Shown: positions 17,877 through 24,989 of the stretch, piece by piece
How positions within the stretch are numbered: the first letter of the stretch is position 1
How the letters are laid out: the number at the start of each line of letters is the position of its first letter
From: Rugamonas violacea
Lineage (GTDB): Bacteria > Pseudomonadota > Gammaproteobacteria > Burkholderiales > Burkholderiaceae_D
Assembly (NCBI RefSeq): GCF_016461825.1
Contig: NZ_JAEMNU010000087.1
Location: 1-49,240 of the forward strand
Length of the DNA stretch: 49,240 nt
Direction: 5' to 3'
The notes under the pieces: model-generated
The model's database searches: none
The model's input: only the letters and a program-made list of their open reading frames with translations
What the model was told of the DNA's origin: nothing
Translations under genes and position numbers: made by a program

Positions 17877-18994
17877 TGAAAATTCTCGTCATCGGCGCCG
17901 GGCCAGCAGGACTAATCTTTGCCAGTCAAATGAAGCAAGCCAAACCCGACTGGGACATCAGCATTGCGGAAAAGAATACCCAGGAAGAAGTACCGGGCTG
18001 GGGTGTCGTGTTGCCGGGACGGCCGCCGCGCCATCCCGCCAATCCGCTGTCCTACCTGGAACAGCCGGAACTGCTCAATCCGCAGTTCATCGAAGAGTTC
18101 AAACTGGTGCACAACAATCAGCCAAACCTGATGAGCACCGGCATCACCTTGTGCGGCGTCGAACGCCGCGCCCTGGTGCAGGCGCTGCGCGCCAAATGCG
18201 TGGCGGCCGGCATCACGATCAATTACGAAACGCCGCTGGCCAGCACGGCGCAGCTGGAAGCCGAGTACGACCTGGTGGTGGTGTCGAACGGCGTCAACCA
18301 CAAATCGGTGGAGTTGCCGCCGGCGCTGACGCCGCAGATCGATTTCGGGCGCAACAAGTACATCTGGTACGGCACCAAGCAGCGCTTCGACCAGATGAAC
18401 CTGGTGTTCCGCAGCAATGCCAATGGCATTTTCATCGGCCATGCCTACAAATACTCGGACACGATGAGTACCTTTATCGTCGAGTGCGATGAGCAGACGT
18501 ATGCCAAGGCCGAGCTGGAGATGCGTTCCGAGAGCCAGGTCGCCGCCTATCTCGCCAAGACCTTCGAGGCCGAACTGGGTGAACACGAGCTGATCAGCCA
18601 GCCCGGCCAAGGCTGGCGCACCTTCATGGACCTCGGCCACGACCTGGCCTACGACGGCAAGTTTGTCCTGATCGGCGATGCGCTGCAATCGGGCCACTTC
18701 TCGATCGGCCACGGCACCACCATGGCGGTGACGGTCGCCCTGCTGCTGGTGAAAACCCTCAGCGCCGAAGCCGACACGGCCGCCGCCCTGGAAAACTTCA
18801 ACAGCCGCGTGGTACCCTTGGTGCAGTTGTTCAAAAACCATGCCAACAGCAGCCGCCTGTGGTTTGAAAGCGTGGGCGAGCGTATCGGACTGAGCAACGA
18901 GGATCTGACCGCCAGCTTCGACGCCCGCCGCAACAATTTCCCGCCGCTGCAGGACGCGCTGATGGGCACCCTCGGCTACGCCCTGGGTCGATAG
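17876..18994 (+). CDS. vioD: Violacein biosynthesis: FAD-dependent monooxygenase VioD
   Basis: VioD hydroxylates C5 of one indole ring of prodeoxyviolacein/protodeoxyviolaceinic acid. The 372-residue product nearly equals the Chromobacterium protein (373). It has MKILVIGAGPAGLIFASQM at the N-terminus, GVERRALVQALRAKC in the middle, and GDALQSGHFSIGHGTTMAVTVA as the FAD motif. The frame is open upstream, but the ATG at 17876 starts exactly at the nucleotide-binding strand and overlaps the vioC stop by one base, so it is the natural start. The gap to vioE is only 9 bp. Confidence 0.96.
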   Translation: MKILVIGAGPAGLIFASQMKQAKPDWDISIAEKNTQEEVPGWGVVLPGRPPRHPANPLSYLEQPELLNPQFIEEFKLVHNNQPNLMSTGITLCGVERRALVQALRAKCVAAGITINYETPLASTAQLEAEYDLVVVSNGVNHKSVELPPALTPQIDFGRNKYIWYGTKQRFDQMNLVFRSNANGIFIGHAYKYSDTMSTFIVECDEQTYAKAELEMRSESQVAAYLAKTFEAELGEHELISQPGQGWRTFMDLGHDLAYDGKFVLIGDALQSGHFSIGHGTTMAVTVALLLVKTLSAEADTAAALENFNSRVVPLVQLFKNHANSSRLWFESVGERIGLSNEDLTASFDARRNNFPPLQDALMGTLGYALGR

Positions 18995-19003
18995 GGAGCC
19001 GCC

Positions 19004-19585
19004 ATGCCAAAACACGCCGCGCCGCCGCTGCTGCCGATGCAATGGAGCAGCGCCTATATCTCCTATTGGTTGCCGATGCAGCCAGAGGACCAGGTCACCT
19101 CCGGCTATTGCTGGTTCGACTATGCCCGCAACATTTGCCGCATCGACGGCCTGTTCAATCCCTGGTCGGAAAAGGAAACCGGGCACCGGCTGTGGATGTC
19201 GGAACTCGGCGACGCCAGACTGGGCCAAAGCCGCAAGCAGAAAGTGGCCTACGCCAGGGAGGCGGAGCCGGCGGGCGTCAAGCTGTACGAGACGGCGCTG
19301 GCCGACGAGGTGACGCCGTTCCGTGAGCTGTTCCTGCCGCAGGCGATCCTGCTTGACGGCAATGCGCGGCATGACGGCAGTCACACCGTGCTGGGGCAAG
19401 CGGCGGACGCCTGGGTGCTGGAGCGGCCGGGCAAAGCGTCGTCGGTGTTCTACCTCCAGGCCGGCAGCAACCGCCTGCTGCGCATGGTCACCGGCAACGA
19501 CGCCGAGCATCTTTCGGTACGCGACTTTCCGAACTTCTTTGCCGGCGACATTGCGGACAGTGTTTTCACGTTGGAAAAAAACTAG
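19004..19585 (+). CDS. vioE: Violacein biosynthesis: prodeoxyviolacein synthase VioE
   Basis: VioE diverts the IPA imine dimer by an indole 1,2-shift to prodeoxyviolacein without cofactors; without it the pathway would yield chromopyrrolic acid. The 193-residue protein matches the known length (191). The active-site positions of the Chromobacterium enzyme are all present with a one-residue offset: Tyr18 and Ser20 in WSSAYISYW, Phe51 and Asn52 in DGLFNPW, Glu67 in LWMSELGD, and the Arg of VRDFPN near the end. It is the last of the five vio genes and is followed by a perfect hairpin, so the five-gene operon is complete and likely functional. Confidence 0.97.
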   Translation: MPKHAAPPLLPMQWSSAYISYWLPMQPEDQVTSGYCWFDYARNICRIDGLFNPWSEKETGHRLWMSELGDARLGQSRKQKVAYAREAEPAGVKLYETALADEVTPFRELFLPQAILLDGNARHDGSHTVLGQAADAWVLERPGKASSVFYLQAGSNRLLRMVTGNDAEHLSVRDFPNFFAGDIADSVFTLEKN

Positions 19586-19604
19586 TTGCCATCGCGTTAA
19601 GACC

Positions 19605-19628
19605 GTCGTTCCGCATCGGCGGAACGAC
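19605..19628. terminator. Perfect hairpin after vioE, REP-like
   Basis: GTCGTTCCGC (19605-19614) and GCGGAACGAC (19619-19628) form a perfect 10-bp stem with a 4-nt loop, 20 bp after the vioE stop. There is no U-tract. The first 19 bases (19605-19623) recur exactly, on the opposite strand, at 48346-48364 downstream of another gene, so this is probably a dispersed palindromic element used as a transcription terminator or 3' stabiliser. Confidence 0.7.
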
Positions 19629-19645
19629 AAATCGGCTCGACTTAT

Positions 19646-19709
19646 GGACGCGCATCTTCGGCGTCCTGAGTCCGGCCTCATGGGCAGTGTCCCCGTCCGT
19701 ACTGCCCAT
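19646..19709. repeat. Two further inverted repeats upstream of the MFS gene
   Basis: GGACGC-N9-GCGTCC lies near 19646-19666, and a perfect 9-bp dyad ATGGGCAGT-N12-ACTGCCCAT spans 19680-19709. The second ends 38 bp before the MFS start and could be an operator for a local regulator or a leader stem-loop. Together with the vioE hairpin they make the 162-bp gap almost entirely structured. Confidence 0.55.
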
Positions 19710-19747
19710 TTCAGTTTCAGCAATAATTACTCTCGAAGGAAGCCCAT

Positions 19748-20929
19748 ATGCCGTTGGTTGTCTACATTCTAGGGTTAACGATCTTCTCGTTGACCACTTC
19801 CGAATTCATGGTGGCGGGCATGATGCCGTCACTGGCCCTGGCGCTGGGCGAATCGGTGACACAGATCGGCTATCTGATCTCGCTCTACGCCATCGGCATG
19901 GTCGTCGGTGGGCCACTGATCACCATTGGCATGCTCAAACTGCGGATCACGAATAAAAAAGGGCTGCTTTGGCTGCTGGGCTTCTACACCATTGCCCAAT
20001 CCGTCGCCGCCTCGGCCACCAGCTATGACATCATGGCCGTCGCGCGGGTCGCCACCGGCGTGGCCGCCTCGGCCTGCTTCGGCGTGGCCTTGGCGATCTG
20101 TGCCGATATCGTCAACGCCAAATCGCGCGGGCGCGCCGCGGCCGTCGTCATCGGCGGGCTCATGCTCGCTTCGGTGGTCGGCATGCCGGTCACCACGCTG
20201 ATCGACCAGAAAATGGGATGGCGCGCAAGCTTCTGGCTGGTGGTTATCCTGGCGGCCTTGTGCATGGTCCTCATCGCGCTCATGGTGCCGCGCTCCAGAG
20301 CGACTGAAAAAGTCAGCCTCGGCGACGAACTGGTCGAGTTCAGGAATCGCCACCTGTGGGCGGCCTATGCCAGCAGTGGCCTCATCATCGGCGCGATTTT
20401 CGCGGCCTTCAGCTACTTCATACCGATCCTCACCGAGATTACCGGCTTTCCGCCGTCCTCGATTCCCTGGTTGCTGGGCGTGTATGGCTTTGCGAACGTG
20501 GTGGGCAATGGCGTGGTGGGTCGTTTTGCCGACCAGTACACCATCCCCATCATGGTCTGGGGCCTGATCGTTTTGAGCGTCAGCCTGGCACTGTTTGCCG
20601 TCTTTGCTGACAACCAAACCATCAGCGTTGCTTTGCTGGTCGTGATCGGCCTGGTCGGCATGTCGATGAATCCCGCCATCATCGCTCGCGTGATGAAGAC
20701 CGCGCATCCCGGGCCGCTGGTCAACACCATACACACCTCCGTCATCAACATCGGCCTGGGCCTCGGCTCGTGGGTCGGCGGAGTCGGGATTGCCACCGGC
20801 TACGGTTTGCGCTCGCCGCTTTGGGTAGGTGTCGCGCTGGCGGTGCTTGGACTCATCAGCTTGCTGCCCTACCTCGGCCAAAAGTCGCGCGAGCCGGATT
20901 CGGTCGCATTCACGGTTCGCGCCGATTGA
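19748..20929 (+). CDS. MFS transporter of the DHA1/AraJ-like type, candidate violacein-linked exporter
   Basis: A 393-residue major facilitator protein with twelve predicted membrane segments and no extra domains. The N-terminus PLVVYILGLTIFSLTTSEFMVAGMMPSLALALG is typical of DHA1 drug/sugar efflux proteins (AraJ/YdhP type), as is YLISLYAIGMVVGGPLITI. The start has a strong ribosome site (AAGGA at 19736-19740). It is in the same orientation as vioABCDE and 162 bp downstream, but separated by several hairpins, so it may have its own promoter or depend on readthrough. Export of violacein or protection from tryptophan-derived intermediates is plausible by position only; the substrate is unknown. 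Confidence 0.85.
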   Translation: MPLVVYILGLTIFSLTTSEFMVAGMMPSLALALGESVTQIGYLISLYAIGMVVGGPLITIGMLKLRITNKKGLLWLLGFYTIAQSVAASATSYDIMAVARVATGVAASACFGVALAICADIVNAKSRGRAAAVVIGGLMLASVVGMPVTTLIDQKMGWRASFWLVVILAALCMVLIALMVPRSRATEKVSLGDELVEFRNRHLWAAYASSGLIIGAIFAAFSYFIPILTEITGFPPSSIPWLLGVYGFANVVGNGVVGRFADQYTIPIMVWGLIVLSVSLALFAVFADNQTISVALLVVIGLVGMSMNPAIIARVMKTAHPGPLVNTIHTSVINIGLGLGSWVGGVGIATGYGLRSPLWVGVALAVLGLISLLPYLGQKSREPDSVAFTVRAD

Positions 20930-20948
20930 ATTTGACCCAGCCCATGTG

Positions 20949-21434
20949 ATGAATGAGGGAATGAAAAAAAAAGACATCACCGCAGAAGAATACGGCGCGC
21001 TAAAGAAAGCGTTGGGCTATTTTTACGAGCAATTGGTGTCGAATAAAGATCCCAAGCTACATCCGCTATATTTAATCGAAGAAGACGAAGCCAAAGCACC
21101 AAAACGTACCCAAGCCGGGGTCCTGGTAGCCTTGGCCGATTGTCTTGAGTGGACGTCGGAGGCCCCGCCTGCCGCAGTGGCGAAATGGGACAAAGAGCTT
21201 GGCGAGATTGGTGCGCCGACGCTCTCGGAGCTGCGGCTGAAAAATTTCAAGCAGTTTAACCGTCTCATCGAGAGGGGCAAGATCAACAATCTGAAAGAGT
21301 ATTACCTGATGAAGACCTATGTTGATAATCCGACACTTCACAATGGCGCGCTGCTGCCGAAGATCTTAAAGATGCTGAACGAGTTTGAAACGGCTTTCAT
21401 AAAAAGGCAAGGCAACGAAGATGAGTTGTCCTAG
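20949..21434 (+). CDS. Small protein of unknown function
   Basis: I do not recognise this family. The 161-residue protein is hydrophilic and helical, with no signal peptide or membrane segment. It has a Lys-rich N-terminus (MNEGMKKKDITAEEYGALKKALGYFYEQL) and Lys/Glu/Leu-rich helices throughout. Alternative starts are ATG 20949 (used) and ATG 20961, which has GAGGGA directly abutting it, too close for an ideal ribosome site. The gene lies 19 bp after the MFS stop, so it could be co-transcribed. Its base composition is visibly less GC-rich than its neighbours (many AAA, TTT and TAT codons), suggesting recent acquisition. It converges on the sensor kinase gene. Confidence 0.75.
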   Translation: MNEGMKKKDITAEEYGALKKALGYFYEQLVSNKDPKLHPLYLIEEDEAKAPKRTQAGVLVALADCLEWTSEAPPAAVAKWDKELGEIGAPTLSELRLKNFKQFNRLIERGKINNLKEYYLMKTYVDNPTLHNGALLPKILKMLNEFETAFIKRQGNEDELS

Positions 21435-21440
21435 CGGCCA

Positions 21441-21463
21441 TGGCGCCCGAAGAGGCGGCGCCA
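21441..21463. terminator. Inverted repeat between convergent genes
   Basis: TGGCGCC-N9-GGCGCCA forms a perfect 7-bp stem in the 60-bp gap between the convergent small gene and the sensor kinase gene. The position suits a bidirectional terminator, but there is no T-tract on either side. Confidence 0.4.
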
Positions 21464-21494
21464 GCGCGGCGGACCAGGGCGAAGTCGATCAATG

Positions 21495-23561
21495 CTACGG
21501 TAAATCCGCCGCGCTGCCCGCCAGCGGCAGCCGCAGCAGCACGCGGGTTCCCTCTCCCGCCACGCTGGTGATCGCCACGCGGCCCTTCATCATGTCGACC
21601 ACCAGGCTGTGCACGCTGGCCAGGCCCAGGCCGGCGCCGGTCTGGCCCAGCTGGGTGGTGAAGAAGGGTTCGAACACCTTGTCCAGATGCTCGGCGGCGA
21701 TGCCGTTGCCGTCGTCGGCCCACTCGATCAGCAGCTCGCCGCCCTCGCTGCGGGCGCTGACCACGATCTCGCCATGCCCGCGTCCCTTGAAGCCGTGGTA
21801 GATGCTGTTCTCAAACAATTGCTGGAACACTTGGCGGCAACCGTTGGCGTAGCCGTTCAGCCATAACTCGTCGGGCAACTCCAGCCGCAGCCGCACCGAC
21901 TGGGTGTCCAGCAGCGGCTGCCAGTGGCCGTGGCACATGCGCAGCAACTCGGCCATGTCGAAGCGGCCGCAAGCCTCCTGCTCGGGATGGCTGGACAACC
22001 CCTTGAAGCGCTCGACCAGCGCGCCGATCTGGCTGATGGCGCGCTCCAGCAGCGCGCCGCCGTCGGTCACGTGCGACAGCAGCGCCTGCAACTGGCTGCG
22101 CCGCAGCGTGCCGCCGGCCAGGTTGTCGCGCAGCTCCAGGCCCTGCTCGGCGATGGCGCTGGCGGCCAGCCGGGCGTTGCCCAGCGGCGTGTTCATCTCG
22201 TGCGCCATGCCGACCACCATGCGCGACATGCCCATCTGCTTCTCCTGTTGCATCAGCGAGCGCATGGCCAGCTCCAGCGCGGCGGTGCGCTCGCGCACCT
22301 GGCCCTCCAGCTCGTCGTGGGCGCGGCGCAGCGCCGCCTCGGCCGCCAGCCGCACGCTGACCTCGGCCTGCACCTTGCACAGGGCGTTGCTCAATTCGAC
22401 GTTGCGCAGCGCCAGCGAGTTCTCCAGCGCCGTGCCGTGCTGCGCCAGCTGGGCGTTCTCTTGCTGCAAATGGGGACGCTCCATGACGGCGTTGATGGTC
22501 TCGCCCAGCGCGTTGGCGAGCTCGCGCTTGTGGCGCCGCTCGACCCGCACCTGCCTGATGCAGGTTTGCAGCGTCTGTTCCAGATAGCCCCACTGGCGGC
22601 CGTAGCGGCGGATGGTGTGGGCGATGATTTCGCGCGAGCCGATACTATGCGGCGGCTCCAGCGCCAGCTCGGCGTCGAATGCCAGCAGCGTGGCCCAGGC
22701 CTGCTCGCGCGGCCGCTCGACGCAGCCGAGCAGCACCTCGCACAGGCGCAGTCCCAACAGCCAGTAAGGCTGCATATTGGCCGGCGCGACCCGGCGGTGG
22801 AACTGGCGCAGATGCTCGCGGCTCGCGGCCGCCCGTCCCAGCGTCGCCGTCACCACCGCCAGATTCAGCAGCGCCAGGCCCTCATGGTAGTGCAGGCCCT
22901 CGGCGCAGGCCAGCGCCAGCGCTTGCCGGCGCAGCGCCAGGCAGTCGTTCCAGTAGGGTGCGGCGCCGTCCTCGTCGTCCTCCTCGATGGCCAGATAGTA
23001 GGCGGCCGAGGCGGAGTAATTCAGCAGCAAGGCGCGCACCGGCACCGCCAGCCCGTCCGGATGGCCGAGCAACTGGGCGCAGATCTGCCGCAGCTCGACA
23101 TACATCTCGGAGCTGAACAACACGGTGCAGCGGATCGCCCGCATCTGCACGGCCAGCTTGTCGTGGCCGCAACGTTGGTACAGCTCGCCGGCCCTGGCCA
23201 CGCTGTCGAGCGCGGCGTGGTACAGGCGCATGCGGGTCTGCACCCATTGCAGGGCGCGCCAGGCGGCGGCCTGGGCCATCGGGAAATTCTCCGACTGGGC
23301 CTGCATCTGCAGGCTCTTGGCGCGCAGCAGCAGCTCGTTGGGCTGGCTGTCGTCGTCCAGCGACTGCGCCAGGATCTGGAAAGCCTCCAGCTCCAGCGCC
23401 TGGCCGGGCGCCAGCGGCATCTGGCGGATCAGGTGCAGCGACGAGGAGAAGTGGGCCAGCTCAAAGCCGGTCAGGTACTCGCGCACCAGTTGCAGCTGCG
23501 CCTCCGCGTGCGCCTTGACATCCCGCCCGGCGACGGGGGGATGCATGTTTGATGCCGACAT
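21495..23561 (-). CDS. Soluble sensor histidine kinase with helical-repeat (TPR-like) N-terminus
   Basis: A 688-residue histidine kinase with no membrane segment. Residues ~15-340 are an all-helical region with TPR-like character (repeated Ala/Leu-rich helices such as HEGLALLNLAVVTATLGRAAASREHL). A coiled coil follows (~360-445, ENAQLAQHG to QVRERTAALELAMRSLMQQEKQ), then the kinase core: H-box VVGMAHEMNTPLGNARL (His454), N-box FQQLFENSIYHG, G1 ADDGNGIAA, F-box FEPFF and G2 TGAGLGLASVHSL. The frame is open upstream, but ATG 23561 has GGAGGGG just before it. No response regulator is adjacent. It lies 105 bp downstream of the eCIS ATPase on the same strand, yet a good promoter sits in that gap. 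A role in controlling the eCIS or the violacein cluster is speculative. Confidence 0.85.
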   Translation of the reverse strand: MSASNMHPPVAGRDVKAHAEAQLQLVREYLTGFELAHFSSSLHLIRQMPLAPGQALELEAFQILAQSLDDDSQPNELLLRAKSLQMQAQSENFPMAQAAAWRALQWVQTRMRLYHAALDSVARAGELYQRCGHDKLAVQMRAIRCTVLFSSEMYVELRQICAQLLGHPDGLAVPVRALLLNYSASAAYYLAIEEDDEDGAAPYWNDCLALRRQALALACAEGLHYHEGLALLNLAVVTATLGRAAASREHLRQFHRRVAPANMQPYWLLGLRLCEVLLGCVERPREQAWATLLAFDAELALEPPHSIGSREIIAHTIRRYGRQWGYLEQTLQTCIRQVRVERRHKRELANALGETINAVMERPHLQQENAQLAQHGTALENSLALRNVELSNALCKVQAEVSVRLAAEAALRRAHDELEGQVRERTAALELAMRSLMQQEKQMGMSRMVVGMAHEMNTPLGNARLAASAIAEQGLELRDNLAGGTLRRSQLQALLSHVTDGGALLERAISQIGALVERFKGLSSHPEQEACGRFDMAELLRMCHGHWQPLLDTQSVRLRLELPDELWLNGYANGCRQVFQQLFENSIYHGFKGRGHGEIVVSARSEGGELLIEWADDGNGIAAEHLDKVFEPFFTTQLGQTGAGLGLASVHSLVVDMMKGRVAITSVAGEGTRVLLRLPLAGSAADLP

Positions 23562-23616
23562 AGCCCCTCCAGATCGGGCCGCCCGTCCCCACCGCGACGG
23601 CGCCGCTGGCTCCCAC

Positions 23617-23644
23617 TGTATAGGACATCGGCCCGCGCTGGCAA
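23617..23644 (-). promoter_or_regulatory. Predicted sigma-70 promoter of the sensor kinase gene
   Basis: On the minus strand, TTGCCA (23644-23639) and TATACA (23622-23617) are separated by 16 bp and end 55 bp before the kinase start. Five of six -10 bases and four of six -35 bases match consensus. Its presence in the short gap after the eCIS ATPase suggests that the kinase is, at least partly, transcribed independently of the eCIS operon. Confidence 0.6.
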
Positions 23645-23666
23645 ACACAAACTGCCGCGCGCCGCC

Positions 23667-24986
23667 TCAGAACACCCTGCCCTCCTTGACATACTCGCGC
23701 ATCACGCCGGCCTCGAGCGCGGCGGCGGACAGCACAACGTTGTCATTTGCCAACACTTGCAGCGCGCAGTAGTGGCAGATGTTCAGGATGCCGGCGCCGC
23801 TCAACTCGTGGCTGGCCGCCACCGCCGGCCAGCGCAGGTCGTCGGCCAGGGTGATCTGCGGCGGCATGCTCTTGCGCCAGATCGCCTCGCGCTCGCTCAC
23901 GCCGGGCAGCGGAAAGTGGATGATCGCCTGGAAGCGGCGCACGAAGGCGTCGTCGATGTTGGCGCGCTGGTTGGTGGCCAGGATCACCAGGCCGTTGTAG
24001 CTCTCGATGCGCTGCAGCAGAAACGCCACCTCCTGGTTGGCGTACTTGTCGTGGGCGTCGCGGATGTCGGTGCGCTTGCCGAACAGCGCGTCGGCCTCGT
24101 CGAAGAACAAAATCCAGCGCTTGTTCTCGGCCTTGTCGAACAGCTTGGCCAGGTTCTTCTCGGTCTCGCCGATGAACTTCGAGACCACCCGCGACAGGTC
24201 GATGCGGTAGACCTCCAGGCCGGTTTGCTTGCCCAGCAGGGTCGCCGTCAGCGTCTTGCCGGTGCCGGGCGGGCCGTAGAACAGGGCGCGGTAGCCCGGC
24301 TTCATCTTGCGGCCCATGCCCCAGTCGCGCAGCAGGGTGTCCTTGTGCACGGTCCAGTGCTCGATGTCGCGGATCTGCCGCCGCGTGTCCGGATTCAGCA
24401 CCAGGTCGTCCCACTCCATCGCCGTCTCCAGCAGCTCGGCCGGGAAGGCGCTGGAGAAGCGCGGCTTGCTGACCGCGCCGACGGTGAGCAGCTCGACCAC
24501 CTCCGGCGCCAGGATCAGCCGCCCGCTCATGGCCGGCTCGCCCTCGGCCACCGGCTCCAGCCACAGCACGCGCTGGCGGGCGAACCAGTGGCCGCCGCCC
24601 AGCATGCGCTGCACCTGCAGGCGGTTGACCAGATTGTCGCCGGCCAGGATGAACTGCGCCGTTTCGCCGGTGGGGATGACGCCACGGTGGCCGTTGACGC
24701 GCACGCCGCCGAACGCGGCGAAGTCGCCGCCGTCGGGCAGGTGGCTGGCGATGACGTCGTTCAAAAAGGTCGGATGCACATTCGGCGACAAGGCCAGCAG
24801 CAGCACGATGTATTCCTCGAAGGCCGGCTGGTGGCTCTCGATGAAGCCGGCGAACGGCGAGCCGTCGTCGTACCAGGCGGTGTCGTTGACGGAGCGTTCC
24901 AGCTCGTCCGGCGCGGCGTCGCGCAGCCGCGCCAGGATGATGGCGCGCAGGTAGTGCAAGGCGGTTTGCAGGTTGACGGCGGACAT
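23667..24986 (-). CDS. eCIS AAA+ ATPase (Afp15/Pvc15-like)
   Basis: This is the AAA+ ATPase found in nearly every extracellular contractile injection system, thought to help assembly or cargo loading; eCIS lack the ClpV of T6SS. The 439-residue protein has an N-terminal helical domain (~1-225) and an AAA module: Walker A GPPGTGKT (238-245), Walker B ILFFDE (292-297), sensor-1 Asn339 (LATNQ) and an arginine finger at VRR (350-351). KYANQEVAFLLQRIESYNG is the family's typical linker. It starts 3 bp after the DUF4157 gene and closes the 15-gene operon. The SPNVHPTFLNDVIA stretch (67-80) lies in the N-terminal domain. Confidence 0.93.
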   Translation of the reverse strand: MSAVNLQTALHYLRAIILARLRDAAPDELERSVNDTAWYDDGSPFAGFIESHQPAFEEYIVLLLALSPNVHPTFLNDVIASHLPDGGDFAAFGGVRVNGHRGVIPTGETAQFILAGDNLVNRLQVQRMLGGGHWFARQRVLWLEPVAEGEPAMSGRLILAPEVVELLTVGAVSKPRFSSAFPAELLETAMEWDDLVLNPDTRRQIRDIEHWTVHKDTLLRDWGMGRKMKPGYRALFYGPPGTGKTLTATLLGKQTGLEVYRIDLSRVVSKFIGETEKNLAKLFDKAENKRWILFFDEADALFGKRTDIRDAHDKYANQEVAFLLQRIESYNGLVILATNQRANIDDAFVRRFQAIIHFPLPGVSEREAIWRKSMPPQITLADDLRWPAVAASHELSGAGILNICHYCALQVLANDNVVLSAAALEAGVMREYVKEGRVF

Positions 24987-24989
24987 CCG

